Shown here: positions 41,740 to 51,417 of the stretch, piece by piece | How the letters are laid out: every line of letters starts with the position of its first letter | Position numbering within the stretch: position 1 is the stretch's first letter | DNA from: Pseudogracilibacillus sp037071985 | GTDB taxonomy: Bacteria; Bacillota; Bacilli; Bacillales; Amphibacillaceae | Direction of reading: 5' to 3' | DNA: 64,000 bases | Assembly: GCF_037071985.1 (NCBI RefSeq) | Contig: NZ_JAXHDF010000005.1 | Location: 186,001 to 250,000 of the forward strand | Program-made: the position numbers and the translations under genes | Notes under the pieces: generated by a model | The model's input: only the letters and a program-made list of their open reading frames with translations | The model's database searches: none | What the model was told of the DNA's origin: nothing

Positions 41740-42576
41740 TTAATTAACATGTGAACGAAATGGGAATTGTTCTTTCGGAAAAAAAGTAACTCTTTCTTGA
41801 AAAATATTAATCAATGCTAATGTTTTGGCCTCTGCAGGATGGTCTCCATAAATGAATATTTTCTCTGGCATCAAAGCAATTACAGGGGATAAATTCATCT
41901 CGTTTTTATCTAAACCTAATATATAGAGAGGTTCATTATGCAAAAGCGTTTTTAATTCAAACCTACTATACTGGTCTCCATTCGATTTATAAAAAGAAAA
42001 ATTTTTCCCTTGGATAATATGTAATTCTTTTGATTTTGATTGTTGTCTCTTAGTAAAATCACGAATTGACTGAATAAAATTTTGATGTTCTTCTTCCCGC
42101 TTTAATTCATCGATACCGTATCCTACCGCTTCTTTCAATTTTTCATGAAATGGTTGTGCACTAAAGGTGATCAATGAATCAAAATGTATCGGATAATTTT
42201 GTTCTACATTTTGTTTTAGAATGGAATATAAATAATCGCCATAATGTATTTCTTCCTCAAACAATTTTACCTGGTAATGTTTTTCAAAAATAATCCAATT
42301 GGTTAAATGACAAATTCGTTCAATCTCCTCCTGATCTGAATAATGATATTTTTCACGTGCAATTTGTTTTAGTATCTTATTTAAATGCACATACGTAAAT
42401 ACTTCTACTAAACAGGAAATAACTGTATCCATTGAAACTCGGTCATCTTGAATTCGTAATTCATTTCCCCAATAAGGATCTTTTTTCCATTGAATGTGAA
42501 TTTCATCTTGCAATTGATATAACTTTTCACAAAAATAAATTACCTCTTTCTCATTGCGAAAATATATGACTTTCAA
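41740..42576 (-). CDS. ytxC: putative sporulation protein YtxC
   Basis: A 278-residue protein matching the YtxC family in length, composition and position between dnaI and thrS. It is mostly helical with many charged and aromatic residues (ICHLTNWIIFEKHYQVKLFEE, then HIQGKNFSFYKSNGDQYSRFE-like segments) and no membrane segment. The family is found in spore formers; its molecular role is unknown. The start appears to be TTG, directly after an in-frame stop, with an imperfect GAGG upstream, so translation may be weak. A terminator separates it from dnaI. Confidence 0.85.
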   Translation of the reverse strand: MKVIYFRNEKEVIYFCEKLYQLQDEIHIQWKKDPYWGNELRIQDDRVSMDTVISCLVEVFTYVHLNKILKQIAREKYHYSDQEEIERICHLTNWIIFEKHYQVKLFEEEIHYGDYLYSILKQNVEQNYPIHFDSLITFSAQPFHEKLKEAVGYGIDELKREEEHQNFIQSIRDFTKRQQSKSKELHIIQGKNFSFYKSNGDQYSRFELKTLLHNEPLYILGLDKNEMNLSPVIALMPEKIFIYGDHPAEAKTLALINIFQERVTFFPKEQFPFRSHVN

Positions 42577-42674
42577 CCTCTACCACATCCTCATCCTTTG
42601 CTCCGTAGTACATTATATGGACAAGGTACATAAAAAATGAATGAGAAAACTTCTTATCTTCGAAGCAAAAAAGA

Positions 42675-42713
42675 TAAAAAAAACTCTTACCTGATTGTTA
42701 TACCAGATAAGAG
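42675..42713 (-). terminator. intrinsic terminator of nrdR-dnaB-dnaI
   Basis: CTCTTACCTG (42684-42693) pairs with CAGATAAGAG (42704-42713), with a long T-run on the minus strand just after the dnaI stop. Confidence 0.9.
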
Positions 42714-42714
42714 C

Positions 42715-43644
42715 TTATTCTCTACGATTTTTACCATCTATTCTTAACTCATGACTTACTTGTTTAATTCTCTCTATTATTCTACCGGCCTTTACTTCTT
42801 CAACCCCATTTTTAGTCGATGTCGCTAGAATTTGCTCTAATTGTACCATTGTATAATTCGATGTAAAAAAAACAGGTAATCTTTCCATCATCCGGAATTG
42901 TAAAATCGAGCCAAGCACTTCATCACGAAACCATGCCGATAACGTCTCTGCACCAATATCATCTAGCATTAATACATCAGCATGCTTAAACATATTTATT
43001 TTTTCTTGAACTGTATTATCTTTTATAGCTTCGCGCATTTCTCGCACAAATTCTGGCATATAAATAAGTGTAGACGATATATTAAACTTCTGTAACTCAT
43101 TCGCTATTGCACCTAGTAAGTAAGTTTTCCCCACTCCAAATGGTCCTGTTAAAAACAATCCCTTCTGTGGTATTTCATCTCTGGCCTTATCAATAAAGGC
43201 ATCGGCAGCTCTAACCGCTTGTGCTCGATGAGGATCTGGAAAAACATTCGCCATATGTGCTTGTAATATTTCTTTTGGCATATACATACTTTTGATTAAA
43301 TTTTGTTTTTCTGCCATTCTTTCATATTCGATATGGGAAGGGCATTTCTCATAAGAAATATGAATTTCTCCATTCAAAAACTCTAAGTTTGGTGAATACC
43401 CCTTCACGATATTTGTACATGTTTCATAATTTTTACATGTTGAACAATGAATAGATTGTGATATATATTCGTACAATTTATTTAAACGTTTATCAATCTC
43501 ATTATCGGTAATGCCTGAGTTTTCCTCTAAAAAGTTCACAATATTAGGATGGCTCAATATTTCTCTTTTCATCGCTTCATGTCGCTGTTTAAAACTTTCA
43601 TTATCATTAATCCATCTCTTTAACGACGTTTGGATCGGCTTCAT
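42715..43644 (-). CDS. dnaI: primosomal protein DnaI (helicase loader)
   Basis: A 309-residue AAA+ ATPase, taking the ATG at 43644 nine bases after AAAGGG; an ATG three codons earlier is also possible. The N-terminal helicase-binding domain has a zinc-type cysteine set (SIHCSTCKNYETC and a later CPSH). The ATPase part shows Walker A GPFGVGKTYLLG (about 165) and Walker B VLMLDDIGAE. It loads the replicative helicase DnaC onto DNA with DnaB and DnaD. It lies 21 bases after dnaB. Confidence 0.95.
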   Translation of the reverse strand: MKPIQTSLKRWINDNESFKQRHEAMKREILSHPNIVNFLEENSGITDNEIDKRLNKLYEYISQSIHCSTCKNYETCTNIVKGYSPNLEFLNGEIHISYEKCPSHIEYERMAEKQNLIKSMYMPKEILQAHMANVFPDPHRAQAVRAADAFIDKARDEIPQKGLFLTGPFGVGKTYLLGAIANELQKFNISSTLIYMPEFVREMREAIKDNTVQEKINMFKHADVLMLDDIGAETLSAWFRDEVLGSILQFRMMERLPVFFTSNYTMVQLEQILATSTKNGVEEVKAGRIIERIKQVSHELRIDGKNRRE

Positions 43645-43665
43645 TGGTATCATCCCTTTGGAACA

Positions 43666-45015
43666 TTAATTATTTTCTGATGCATACTTTTGCAATAAAG
43701 TTACCATTTCTTCTTTTTCACGTTCTTGCTCTTTTGTTAAAAGATCTTCTGGCGCATTCTTACTTTGCTTCTTTCTTTCTTTAAACCAATCTGGTATGAT
43801 TTCATTCGATTGCTTCCTCGGTCGGTAATTTTGGCGTGGGGTTCCTTTTGACTCCCCTTGCTGTTGGATAAAGTCCATTGCCTCTTTTGCAGTTGTAAAC
43901 TTTTTACGTGACCAATTGCTTGCTATCTTCTCCGTATACCCTTGTGGTAATTTCATATCCGAGCGCAGCATAACATAATGAATTAACACGTTCATCACAG
44001 GAATTGGCAATCCTTGACTAACCATTAAATCACTTATAAATTTTAAGTCTTGCTCAGAGGCATTATTTCCACTTGATAAATCTTCAAGGAGTTCTTTCGG
44101 TGAGATAGACTCAAATCGCTCAATAAGTTTCTCCGTTTTTGTTAACGATGATGATTTTTCGGATTGATGCAAATTCTGTTGTGGTGTTTGTTTAACAGAT
44201 AACTGTATATCATTTACATTATTTTTTGTTCGAAAGACGTCCAGACAAATGGCTTTAAATTGTTCAATATCTAATCTATTTTCTTCATTGAGAGCCCACT
44301 CAACAGATTTTTCAATTTCATAAGACTCTAAATTGTATAATTGGACAAGTTGTGAAATAATTCGCTTGTTCGTTTCAGTTAATACTTTTTCCGCGGGTAT
44401 CATTTTCCTCTTTAAAGACTGTTTAAGTATGCCAAAATCCATTTGCTGGATTGGTACTTTCGGTGAGTGTTCTTTATATGTTGGTGAACTTAAAGCATTA
44501 TTACTGGGCTTAAACGTTTGAAACACGTCATGAAACGCAGCAGTAATATTTGTTCCGACAGGTTGTTTGTTTAAATCAGTATAATGGCTTTTTAGTGTAA
44601 CAAACTTCGATTCACCGATATGTCGATACAATAATTCCGATAACATCATATCTTGAAAAAATGAAGGTGGACTAAATGGCGGTTGGATGACATATGTATA
44701 AATTGTTTTTTCTTCCGTTTCATTTTTATACACTTTTAATAACCCAATTCCTTCAAGTTTTAACCTTGCCTCATAGATCCGATCTAAAGATAAATTTAAA
44801 TAATTCATTAATGTATGATGTGTTTGTAATTGACTCTCCGATTGAATAGCTATCTCATGAAGGAGAAGTTGATATAAGCTAATCGCTTCTATCCCAAGTA
44901 ATGGCTGGTATAAGTGCGTTAATGACTGGATATAATCAGTCGGTAAACTGTTTATTAGCTGAACTCTATATCCATCAACAGGTAAGACTTTTCCTAGATG
45001 ATGCACTATATTCAC
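43666..45015 (-). CDS. dnaB: replication initiation and membrane attachment protein DnaB
   Basis: A 449-residue DnaB of the Bacillus type, not the replicative helicase. It has an N-terminal winged-helix region (about 10-130: SLTHLYQPLLGIEAISLYQLL) and a C-terminal DnaB/DnaD helical domain (about 300-400: SDLMVSQGLPIPVMNVLIHYVMLRS) followed by a basic and polar tail. It acts with DnaD and DnaI in helicase loading at oriC and at stalled forks. The start is GTG with AAAGGA close by. It is 20 bases downstream of nrdR. Confidence 0.95.
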   Translation of the reverse strand: MNIVHHLGKVLPVDGYRVQLINSLPTDYIQSLTHLYQPLLGIEAISLYQLLLHEIAIQSESQLQTHHTLMNYLNLSLDRIYEARLKLEGIGLLKVYKNETEEKTIYTYVIQPPFSPPSFFQDMMLSELLYRHIGESKFVTLKSHYTDLNKQPVGTNITAAFHDVFQTFKPSNNALSSPTYKEHSPKVPIQQMDFGILKQSLKRKMIPAEKVLTETNKRIISQLVQLYNLESYEIEKSVEWALNEENRLDIEQFKAICLDVFRTKNNVNDIQLSVKQTPQQNLHQSEKSSSLTKTEKLIERFESISPKELLEDLSSGNNASEQDLKFISDLMVSQGLPIPVMNVLIHYVMLRSDMKLPQGYTEKIASNWSRKKFTTAKEAMDFIQQQGESKGTPRQNYRPRKQSNEIIPDWFKERKKQSKNAPEDLLTKEQEREKEEMVTLLQKYASENN

Positions 45016-45035
45016 CTATCCTTTCTCCTCTTATA

Positions 45036-45500
45036 TTACGAGCGTTTTTTTGATTGTAATATTTCTTTTAATTCATCAAGAAAAACATTTATATTTTCAA
45101 ATTGACGATAAACAGAAGCGAAACGAACATACGCAACATCATCTATTTCTGATAAGCGATCAAGTACCATTTCGCCAATATGTTGACTATTGACCTCTGG
45201 TAATTCGGAGTTACGTATTTCCTGTTCAACTTCTAAAGCAATTTTTTCAATTTCTTCAATTGTTACAGGCCGTTTTTCACAGGCTCTCATTAACCCTCGA
45301 ATTAATTTATCCCGATTAAACTCCTGTCTTGTCCCATCTTTTTTCACAATAATTAATGGTGTTTCTTCTTTACGTTCAAACGTGCGAAAGCGAAACCCAC
45401 ATCGTTCACATTCACGTCTTCTCCTAATTGCATCTCCATCTTCAAAAGGTCTTGAATCTAGAACACGGGAATGTTTATAGTTACATTTTGGACATTTCAT
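45036..45500 (-). CDS. nrdR: transcriptional repressor NrdR
   Basis: A 154-residue repressor beginning MKCPKC, with a zinc ribbon (Cys3, Cys6, Cys31, Cys34) and an ATP-cone (about 48-138: IVKKDGTRQEFNRDKLIRGL). It senses dATP/ATP and represses ribonucleotide reductase genes. The ATG at 45500 gives the family's usual start; an ATG five codons earlier is possible. The order nrdR-dnaB-dnaI is that of Bacillus. Confidence 0.96.
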   Translation of the reverse strand: MKCPKCNYKHSRVLDSRPFEDGDAIRRRRECERCGFRFRTFERKEETPLIIVKKDGTRQEFNRDKLIRGLMRACEKRPVTIEEIEKIALEVEQEIRNSELPEVNSQHIGEMVLDRLSEIDDVAYVRFASVYRQFENINVFLDELKEILQSKKRS

Positions 45501-45647
45501 CACTTTCAACCCCATTCATCTTTCCATATCCAACTTCCTTAACGTTCATATATATATATTATTATATATTATCATGTTTTAAGCTATTTCCATAATGATT
45601 GTGAAAATTATGTTGAAAGATCAACTCATTATAGCAAAATGAAGAAG

Positions 45648-45682
45648 AAAAAAGTTGTCCAATGAACTAGACAACTTTTTAA
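45648..45682 (-). terminator. intrinsic terminator of gapB
   Basis: AAAAGTTGTC (45650-45659) pairs with GACAACTTTTT (45670-45680), followed by T-rich sequence on the minus strand. Confidence 0.9.
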
Positions 45683-45693
45683 TAGTTTATTTT

Positions 45694-46737
45694 TTATGAT
45701 ATTTTGACTTTTTTACTATCTGAACTTTGATATAAAGCTTTCCCAACAAAATTTGTTAAATCAACTACTCTTGCTGAATAACCCCACTCATTATCATACC
45801 AAGCTAACACTTTAATTTTACGATCTTCCATTACAATCGTAGATAAGCCATCAATAATTGCGGAATAGTCTGTTGTTGCATAATCAATCGAAACTAATGG
45901 TTCCTCACTATATTTAATAATACCTTTCATTTCTTCTTTCGCGGCTTTTGCAAATACATTATTAACTTCTTCTATCATTACGTCTTTTTCCACATCGACA
46001 ACTAAATCAACTAATGAAACATTAGGAGTTGGAACTCGAAGGGCCATTCCATGTAGTTTACCATTCAAATGTGGCAATACTTCTCCCAATGCCTTTGCTG
46101 CTCCAGTTGATGTAGGAATAATGGATTGACCACATGCCCGCGCTCGGCGTAAATCTTTATGAGGATTATCTAATGTTACTTGATCCGTTGTATAGGCGTG
46201 TACTGTTGTCATAAGTCCATTTACGATATTAAAATGTTCATCTAATACTTTAACAACAGGAGCTAAACAATTTGTTGTACAAGAAGCATTTGAGATTACA
46301 TCATCTGTTTCAGGATTATAAGTAGAATCGTTAACTCCCATTACGATTGTATTATCTACATCTGTTCCAGGAGCTGTGATGATAACCTTTTTAGCACCAG
46401 CTTGTAAATGACGGCTTGCTCCTTCTCTTGTGTTAAATTTACCTGTTGCTTCAATCACAATATCAATATCATTTTCATACCAAGGTAATTTTTCTGGTTC
46501 ACGTGAATTAACATGTAAAACTTTTTGACCGTTAATTTCAAATCCGTCCTCTAAAATTTGTATGTCATAATCAAAAATACCGTGAACACTATCATATTTG
46601 ATTAAATGAGCTAACGTTTCTTCAGGATAACTCGCGTTTATCGCTACTACTTCAATGTTTTCATCTAAAATTGCTTGACGAAATACCATTCGTCCAATTC
46701 TTCCAAATCCATTAATGGCAATACGAGTTTTACTCAT
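45694..46737 (-). CDS. gapB: glyceraldehyde-3-phosphate dehydrogenase, gluconeogenic (GapB type)
   Basis: A 347-residue GAPDH, counted from the ATG at 46737 with GGGAGG seven bases before. The active-site thiol is Cys153 in SNASCTTNCLAP. The segment after the second beta strand reads VAINASYPEE; the Asp that fixes NAD in glycolytic GapA is replaced by Ala, which fits the NADP-preferring gluconeogenic GapB. It sits before nrdR as in Bacillus, but the usual speD between them is missing. A CcpN-like box overlaps its -10. Confidence 0.93.
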   Translation of the reverse strand: MSKTRIAINGFGRIGRMVFRQAILDENIEVVAINASYPEETLAHLIKYDSVHGIFDYDIQILEDGFEINGQKVLHVNSREPEKLPWYENDIDIVIEATGKFNTREGASRHLQAGAKKVIITAPGTDVDNTIVMGVNDSTYNPETDDVISNASCTTNCLAPVVKVLDEHFNIVNGLMTTVHAYTTDQVTLDNPHKDLRRARACGQSIIPTSTGAAKALGEVLPHLNGKLHGMALRVPTPNVSLVDLVVDVEKDVMIEEVNNVFAKAAKEEMKGIIKYSEEPLVSIDYATTDYSAIIDGLSTIVMEDRKIKVLAWYDNEWGYSARVVDLTNFVGKALYQSSDSKKVKIS

Positions 46738-46787
46738 TTCATGGCCTCCCAATATATGCTACACTTATTCATTCCTTTTTCATAATT

Positions 46788-46798
46788 AGTATAACACA
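46788..46798 (-). promoter_or_regulatory. CcpN-type operator overlapping the gapB -10 box
   Basis: The minus strand reads TGTGTTATACT, which fits the published CcpN consensus TRTGHYATAYW at every position. Its last six bases, TATACT, are the likely -10 of gapB. CcpN represses gluconeogenic gapB and pckA on sugars in Bacillus subtilis. Confidence 0.6.
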
Positions 46799-46925
46799 TT
46801 AACTTTAAAATGTGCCACTAAATGTGAAAGAATTATTAATTTTAATCATCTTGTGTATATAATATTTTTTGCAAAATGTGATTTATATATAACATTTATG
46901 TAGTTCCAATGTTTGTAAACAAAAT

Positions 46926-46967
46926 AAAAAGAACAGCTAGATTAATTTTAAAATCTAACTGTTCTCT
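46926..46967 (-). terminator. intrinsic terminator between coaE and gapB
   Basis: AGAACAGCTAGATT pairs with AATCTAACTGTTCT (one mismatch), with TTTTTATTTTG following on the minus strand. It probably ends the polA-mutM-coaE transcript. The 46967-47088 stretch before it shows nothing else I recognise. Confidence 0.85.
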
Positions 46968-47088
46968 ATGCATTCGTAACATGCTACCAAGTTTGGCTAC
47001 AACCTAAGATGGGTGCAAGATAAATTATGATGACACCGTTTTTTATACACTGATTAAGGTAATGGATGAGGTAATTTTTCAATTACCC

Positions 47089-47694
47089 TTAACTTAATAT
47101 AATACCCCACTGCTTTAATATATCTTCTAGTTGTTTGTATGATTCTTCTTTAGAGCCGTTGTTATCGATTACTGCATCGGCTTTATTCACCTTATCTGCA
47201 ACGGGGATTTGCGAATTAATTCTGCTCCTTGCCTCTTCTTCTGTACTATTATCTCGAGATATAATCCGCTTCACTTGTACTTCAGGCTCTACAAAAACAA
47301 CGATCACTTTATCAACATAATGAGTTAAACCACTTTCGTATAAAAGAGGGATATCTAAAACAACACATAGTTCACCTTGTTGAACATATTCATCCCGTTG
47401 TTTAAGCATCTCTTTTCTAATAGCAGGATGAATAATTGCATTTAATTTTTTTCTCTTTTCTTGATCATTAAAAACAATATTTCCTAACGCTTTCCGATCC
47501 AGTGTGTCATCATCGTGCAATATATCCTCGCCAAAGGTCTCAACTATTTTGGTATATGCCTTTTGTCCCGGCTCAACAACTTCTCTAGCGATTAGATCTG
47601 CATCTACAACAGGTATATTCAATTTGCGAAACTGATTTGAGATCAAACTTTTTCCAGTTCCGATACTTCCTGTTAGTCCAATAATTAATGTCAT
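47089..47694 (-). CDS. coaE: dephospho-CoA kinase
   Basis: A 201-residue P-loop kinase, counted from the ATG at 47694 (AAAGGAG nine bases before). Walker A is GLTGSIGTGKSLIS at the N-terminus. VVDADLIAREVVEPG and VVLDIPLLYESGL are the substrate- and Mg-binding parts. It phosphorylates dephospho-CoA to CoA, the last step of CoA synthesis. It follows mutM by 25 bases as in Bacillus. Confidence 0.96.
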   Translation of the reverse strand: MTLIIGLTGSIGTGKSLISNQFRKLNIPVVDADLIAREVVEPGQKAYTKIVETFGEDILHDDDTLDRKALGNIVFNDQEKRKKLNAIIHPAIRKEMLKQRDEYVQQGELCVVLDIPLLYESGLTHYVDKVIVVFVEPEVQVKRIISRDNSTEEEARSRINSQIPVADKVNKADAVIDNNGSKEESYKQLEDILKQWGIILS

Positions 47695-47719
47695 CGAAAG
47701 AAACTCCTTTTTGTTCTTA

Positions 47720-48547
47720 CTATTTCGGCTGGCAGGACGGGCAAACATGGGTTCCTCTACCAGCAACTTTCAACTTAATTATTTCCTCACCACATTGCTT
47801 GCAAGCTTTCTTTTCTTGACCATATACGAATAATTCCTGTTGAAACATTCCCATTTCTCCTTGACCATTTACATAGGAACGAATAGTTGTGCCACCTTGC
47901 TTAACAGCTTCTTTCAATACAATTCGAGCGTTTTTCCATACTAGCTCGGCCTCTTTTTCAGAGAGATCTTTCGCCCTTTTTTCCGGATGCACACGTGATA
48001 AAAATAAGACTTCATCAACATAAATATTTCCGAGTCCTGCCACAATAGTCTGATCAAGAAGTGTAGCTTTAATATTTCGTGAAGTTTTTCCAAACCGTTC
48101 AGCAATATAATCTAGCGTATATTCTGATTGAAAAGGATCTGGTCCTAAATGATCTAAAGGTCGATCTGTAAACTCCTCTCCAATTGGAAAAACATGCATC
48201 GTACCAAATTTTCGAACATCGTTATATCGGAGATCCGTCCCATCTGTAAAGTGAAAAATAACATGTGTATGCTTTGTAACCGGTTCGGCTGACTCGGCAA
48301 GTCGATATTTTCCTTCCATCCGCAAATGGGAGACAAGGACATAATGATCTAGATAAAATAAAAGGAATTTTCCTCGTCGATCAATTTTTTTAATCGATTC
48401 CCCTAACAATATTTGTTTAAAATGGCCTGTATCATCCGGATGTTTAATTATTTTCGCCCAATTTATCGTGATATTTTCTATCTTTTTATTTAAAACAAGT
48501 TGTTCTAATGTTTTTCTTATCGTTTCAACCTCAGGTAATTCAGGCAT
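47720..48547 (-). CDS. mutM: formamidopyrimidine-DNA glycosylase
   Basis: A 275-residue Fpg enzyme. The catalytic N-terminus MPELPEVETIRKTL exposes Pro after Met removal. The helix-two-turn-helix is seen in DQTIVAGLGNIYVDEVLF. The zinc finger is CKQCGEEIIKLKVAGRGTHVCPSC at the C-terminus. It removes 8-oxoguanine and formamidopyrimidines and cuts the abasic site. It lies 15 bases after polA, so repair synthesis and glycosylase are cotranscribed. Confidence 0.97.
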   Translation of the reverse strand: MPELPEVETIRKTLEQLVLNKKIENITINWAKIIKHPDDTGHFKQILLGESIKKIDRRGKFLLFYLDHYVLVSHLRMEGKYRLAESAEPVTKHTHVIFHFTDGTDLRYNDVRKFGTMHVFPIGEEFTDRPLDHLGPDPFQSEYTLDYIAERFGKTSRNIKATLLDQTIVAGLGNIYVDEVLFLSRVHPEKRAKDLSEKEAELVWKNARIVLKEAVKQGGTTIRSYVNGQGEMGMFQQELFVYGQEKKACKQCGEEIIKLKVAGRGTHVCPSCQPK

Positions 48548-48562
48548 TTACTTTCCTTCTTT

Positions 48563-51199
48563 CTATTTTGCATCGAACCAGCTCTCGCCAAATGAGTAAT
48601 CAACCTTTAATGGTACATCTAACAAGACCGTATTCTCCATCACTTCAGGTACAATTTTGGATAGTTGTTCGATTTCTTCTTTTGGTGCTTCTAAAATCAG
48701 TTCATCATGCACCTGCATAAGCATTCTCGCCTGCAAGTTTTCTTTTTTAAGTCTGCTGTCCAAGTCAATCATTGCTTTTTTAATTATGTCTGCAGCACTT
48801 CCTTGAATAGGAGTATTCATCGCAGTTCTTTCAGCAAAACTTCTAAGGTTAAAGTTTCGACTAGTGATTTCTGGTAAATACCTTCTTCGCTTCATTAGAG
48901 TGGAAACATACCCATTATGTTTCGCCTCTTGAACGATGTCTTCCATATACTGTTTTACTTCTGGATAAACAGAAAAATACTTATCTATAAAAGTCTTTGC
49001 TTCTTTTCTAGTTATTTGCAAGTTTTGAGATAATCCATAATCACTAATTCCGTAAACAATACCGAAATTAACAGCTTTTGCTTGGCGTCTCATATTTGAA
49101 TCGACTTCAGATTCACTTACATGAAATACATCCATTGCTGTCTGTGTATGAATATCCTTATCTTCCTGGAAAGCTTCCACTAACTTTTTATCACCGGAAA
49201 TATGGGCTAGTACACGCAATTCAATTTGTGAATAATCCGCCGCAAACATGACCCATCCTTGTTCAGAGGGGATAAAGGCCTGTCTAATTTTTCGCCCTTC
49301 TTCCAGCCGGATCGGGATGTTTTGCAAATTAGGTTCTGTAGAACTGAGACGCCCAGTTTGAGTTAATGCCTGATTAAACCGAGTATGGATTTTATGAGTA
49401 TCTTTTCGTACTACTTTTAGCAGTCCATCAACATACGTTGACTGTAGTTTCTTTAACTGACGATATAAAAGTAATTTCGGGATCATCTCATGCTCTGGTT
49501 CCAGCTTCTCTAATACATCTGCAGCAGTTGAATATCCTGTTTTCGTCTTTTTAATGACAGGTAATTTTAACTTCTCAAATAAAATTACTGCCAATTGTTT
49601 AGGAGAATTAATATTAAATTTTTCACCAGCTAAATCATGAATATCGGACTCAATCGTATCTAGACGATCTGTTAACTCTTTCCCCATCTCTTTCAAACGA
49701 TCTATATCAACTTTTACCCCAAAATATTCTATCTCAGCTAAGATAGTAGCCAACGGAAGTTCCAATTCATTAAATAATTCTAATTGCTCATTATTAATTA
49801 ATTCTTTCATAAATCGGTCTTTTAACGTATATATAATATGCGTCTTCCTGGCAACATGTTCACTAACTTTCTCAAACTCTGGGACTTTACGTTTTGCACC
49901 TTTTCCATAAACTTCTTCATCTAGAAATACATTCTTCTCTCCTAAACGACGTCCGATTGCCGTAATTTCTTCATTATTATCAGAAGGATTTAATAAATAC
50001 GACGCTAACTGCAAATCAAACGTTATCCCCTCTAATTTAATTCCACGATGAAGTAATGCAACTTTTACTCCTTTTGCATCAAACACATATTTTTCTTTTG
50101 ATTGATCCTGAAGCCAATTTTTAAATACTTCTGACGTTAAGGCTTGTTCCGTTTTAATAGCATAATTACCATTTTCATTTACAATTCCAATTGCTTCAAT
50201 ATTTGCTTCATGATAATTATCTGTGATCATTTCAACGTGTAAAGCATCTTTTCCAGTAAAAAGATCCTCAGTTATTTCATCCACTATTTGATAATCGAAC
50301 GTTTCTAATTCAACTACTACTTCCTCGTCACTTTTCTCTCCATGAAGACGATCTAATAAAGAGCGGAATTCTAATTCTGAAAACAATTCATAAATATTTT
50401 TATATTCGTAGCCTTTATAACCTAACTCTTCCAAAGATATGGTAAGTGGTGAATCTAGATCGATCGTTGCCAGTTCACGGCTTAAAAATGCATCTTCTTT
50501 ATGATTTTGTAAATTCTCTTTCAGCTTTTTCCCACTTATTTCTTCTAAATTTTCATAAATAGTATCTAATGTTTTATACTGTTTCAATAGTTTTGTTGCT
50601 GTTTTTATACCGACTCCCGGAACTCCAGGTATATTATCTGAGCTGTCTCCCATTAATGCCTTTAGATCAATAATTTGGTTCGAAGATAATTCCATTTTTT
50701 CTAACATCTTCTCCGGTGTATAGGATTCAACTTCACTAACCCCTTTTTTTGTTAAATCGACAGTGACATGATCTGAAACAAGTTGAAGTAAATCCTGATC
50801 ACCAGAAATAACTTTAACTTCAAAACCCTCTTTTTCCCCAATTCCTGCAAGTGTTCCTATAATATCATCTGCTTCATACATCTCTAGTTCGTAATGAGGT
50901 ATTTGAAATGCATTTAATAATTCCCTTGACAATGGAAATTGTTCTGATAATTCTGGAGGTGTTTTTTGTCTGCCACCTTTATATTCTTTATAAGTCGAAT
51001 GTCTAAATGTTGTCTTTCCCGCATCAAAAGCAACAAGCATATGGCTTGGTTTTTCATTTTCTAAAATATTCAATAAAATATTTGTAAATCCATAAACTGC
51101 ATTGGTAAATATCCCTTTATCATTATGAAGTAAAGGAAGTGCATAAAAAGCACGATACAAAATACTATTACCATCAATTAACACTAATTTTTTTGACAT
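48563..51199 (-). CDS. polA: DNA polymerase I
   Basis: An 878-residue family A polymerase. In order: the 5'-3' exonuclease domain (about 1-290, ALMGDSSDNIPGVPGVGIKT), a degenerate 3'-5' exonuclease fold (about 300-465, where the DxE motif reads HVEMI, so proofreading is likely absent as in other bacilli), and the polymerase domain (about 470-878) with motif A DYSQIELRVLAHISGD, motif B RRQAKAVNFGIVYGIS and motif C MQVHDELILE. It fills repair gaps and removes RNA primers. It is first in the polA-mutM-coaE operon. Confidence 0.98.
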   Translation of the reverse strand: MSKKLVLIDGNSILYRAFYALPLLHNDKGIFTNAVYGFTNILLNILENEKPSHMLVAFDAGKTTFRHSTYKEYKGGRQKTPPELSEQFPLSRELLNAFQIPHYELEMYEADDIIGTLAGIGEKEGFEVKVISGDQDLLQLVSDHVTVDLTKKGVSEVESYTPEKMLEKMELSSNQIIDLKALMGDSSDNIPGVPGVGIKTATKLLKQYKTLDTIYENLEEISGKKLKENLQNHKEDAFLSRELATIDLDSPLTISLEELGYKGYEYKNIYELFSELEFRSLLDRLHGEKSDEEVVVELETFDYQIVDEITEDLFTGKDALHVEMITDNYHEANIEAIGIVNENGNYAIKTEQALTSEVFKNWLQDQSKEKYVFDAKGVKVALLHRGIKLEGITFDLQLASYLLNPSDNNEEITAIGRRLGEKNVFLDEEVYGKGAKRKVPEFEKVSEHVARKTHIIYTLKDRFMKELINNEQLELFNELELPLATILAEIEYFGVKVDIDRLKEMGKELTDRLDTIESDIHDLAGEKFNINSPKQLAVILFEKLKLPVIKKTKTGYSTAADVLEKLEPEHEMIPKLLLYRQLKKLQSTYVDGLLKVVRKDTHKIHTRFNQALTQTGRLSSTEPNLQNIPIRLEEGRKIRQAFIPSEQGWVMFAADYSQIELRVLAHISGDKKLVEAFQEDKDIHTQTAMDVFHVSESEVDSNMRRQAKAVNFGIVYGISDYGLSQNLQITRKEAKTFIDKYFSVYPEVKQYMEDIVQEAKHNGYVSTLMKRRRYLPEITSRNFNLRSFAERTAMNTPIQGSAADIIKKAMIDLDSRLKKENLQARMLMQVHDELILEAPKEEIEQLSKIVPEVMENTVLLDVPLKVDYSFGESWFDAK

Positions 51200-51228
51200 G
51201 TAACTGCCTCCTCATATCATTCCTCTTT

Positions 51229-51258
51229 ATTATATAGATTGTTCTTACTGGTTGGCAA
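51229..51258 (-). promoter_or_regulatory. polA promoter
   Basis: TTGCCA (51253-51258) and TATAAT (51229-51234) are 18 bases apart on the minus strand, about 30 bases before the polA ATG. Confidence 0.75.
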
Positions 51259-51357
51259 GTCGACAGATTAAACGGTATGTATAACCAAGAGTAAACATCA
51301 TCATTATGAGAAAAATGATGGTATGAAGACAAAATAACGAATCCTTAAATTTTTCCA

Positions 51358-51386
51358 TTAAAAAAACTCAGAAATAAATCTGAGCT
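51358..51386 (-). terminator. intrinsic terminator of phoPR
   Basis: CTCAGA (51367-51372) pairs with TCTGAG (51379-51384), extended by flanking bases, with a seven-T run on the minus strand after the phoR stop. Confidence 0.85.
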
Positions 51387-51417
51387 TTTCTGCTTACTAT
51401 TCTTATACATCGTGATT

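Noticed and set aside
47070..47087. Hairpin GGTAATT/AATTACC just after coaE as a terminator
   Set aside because: No T-run follows on the minus strand. The stronger hairpin with T-run at 46926-46967 is the better terminator.
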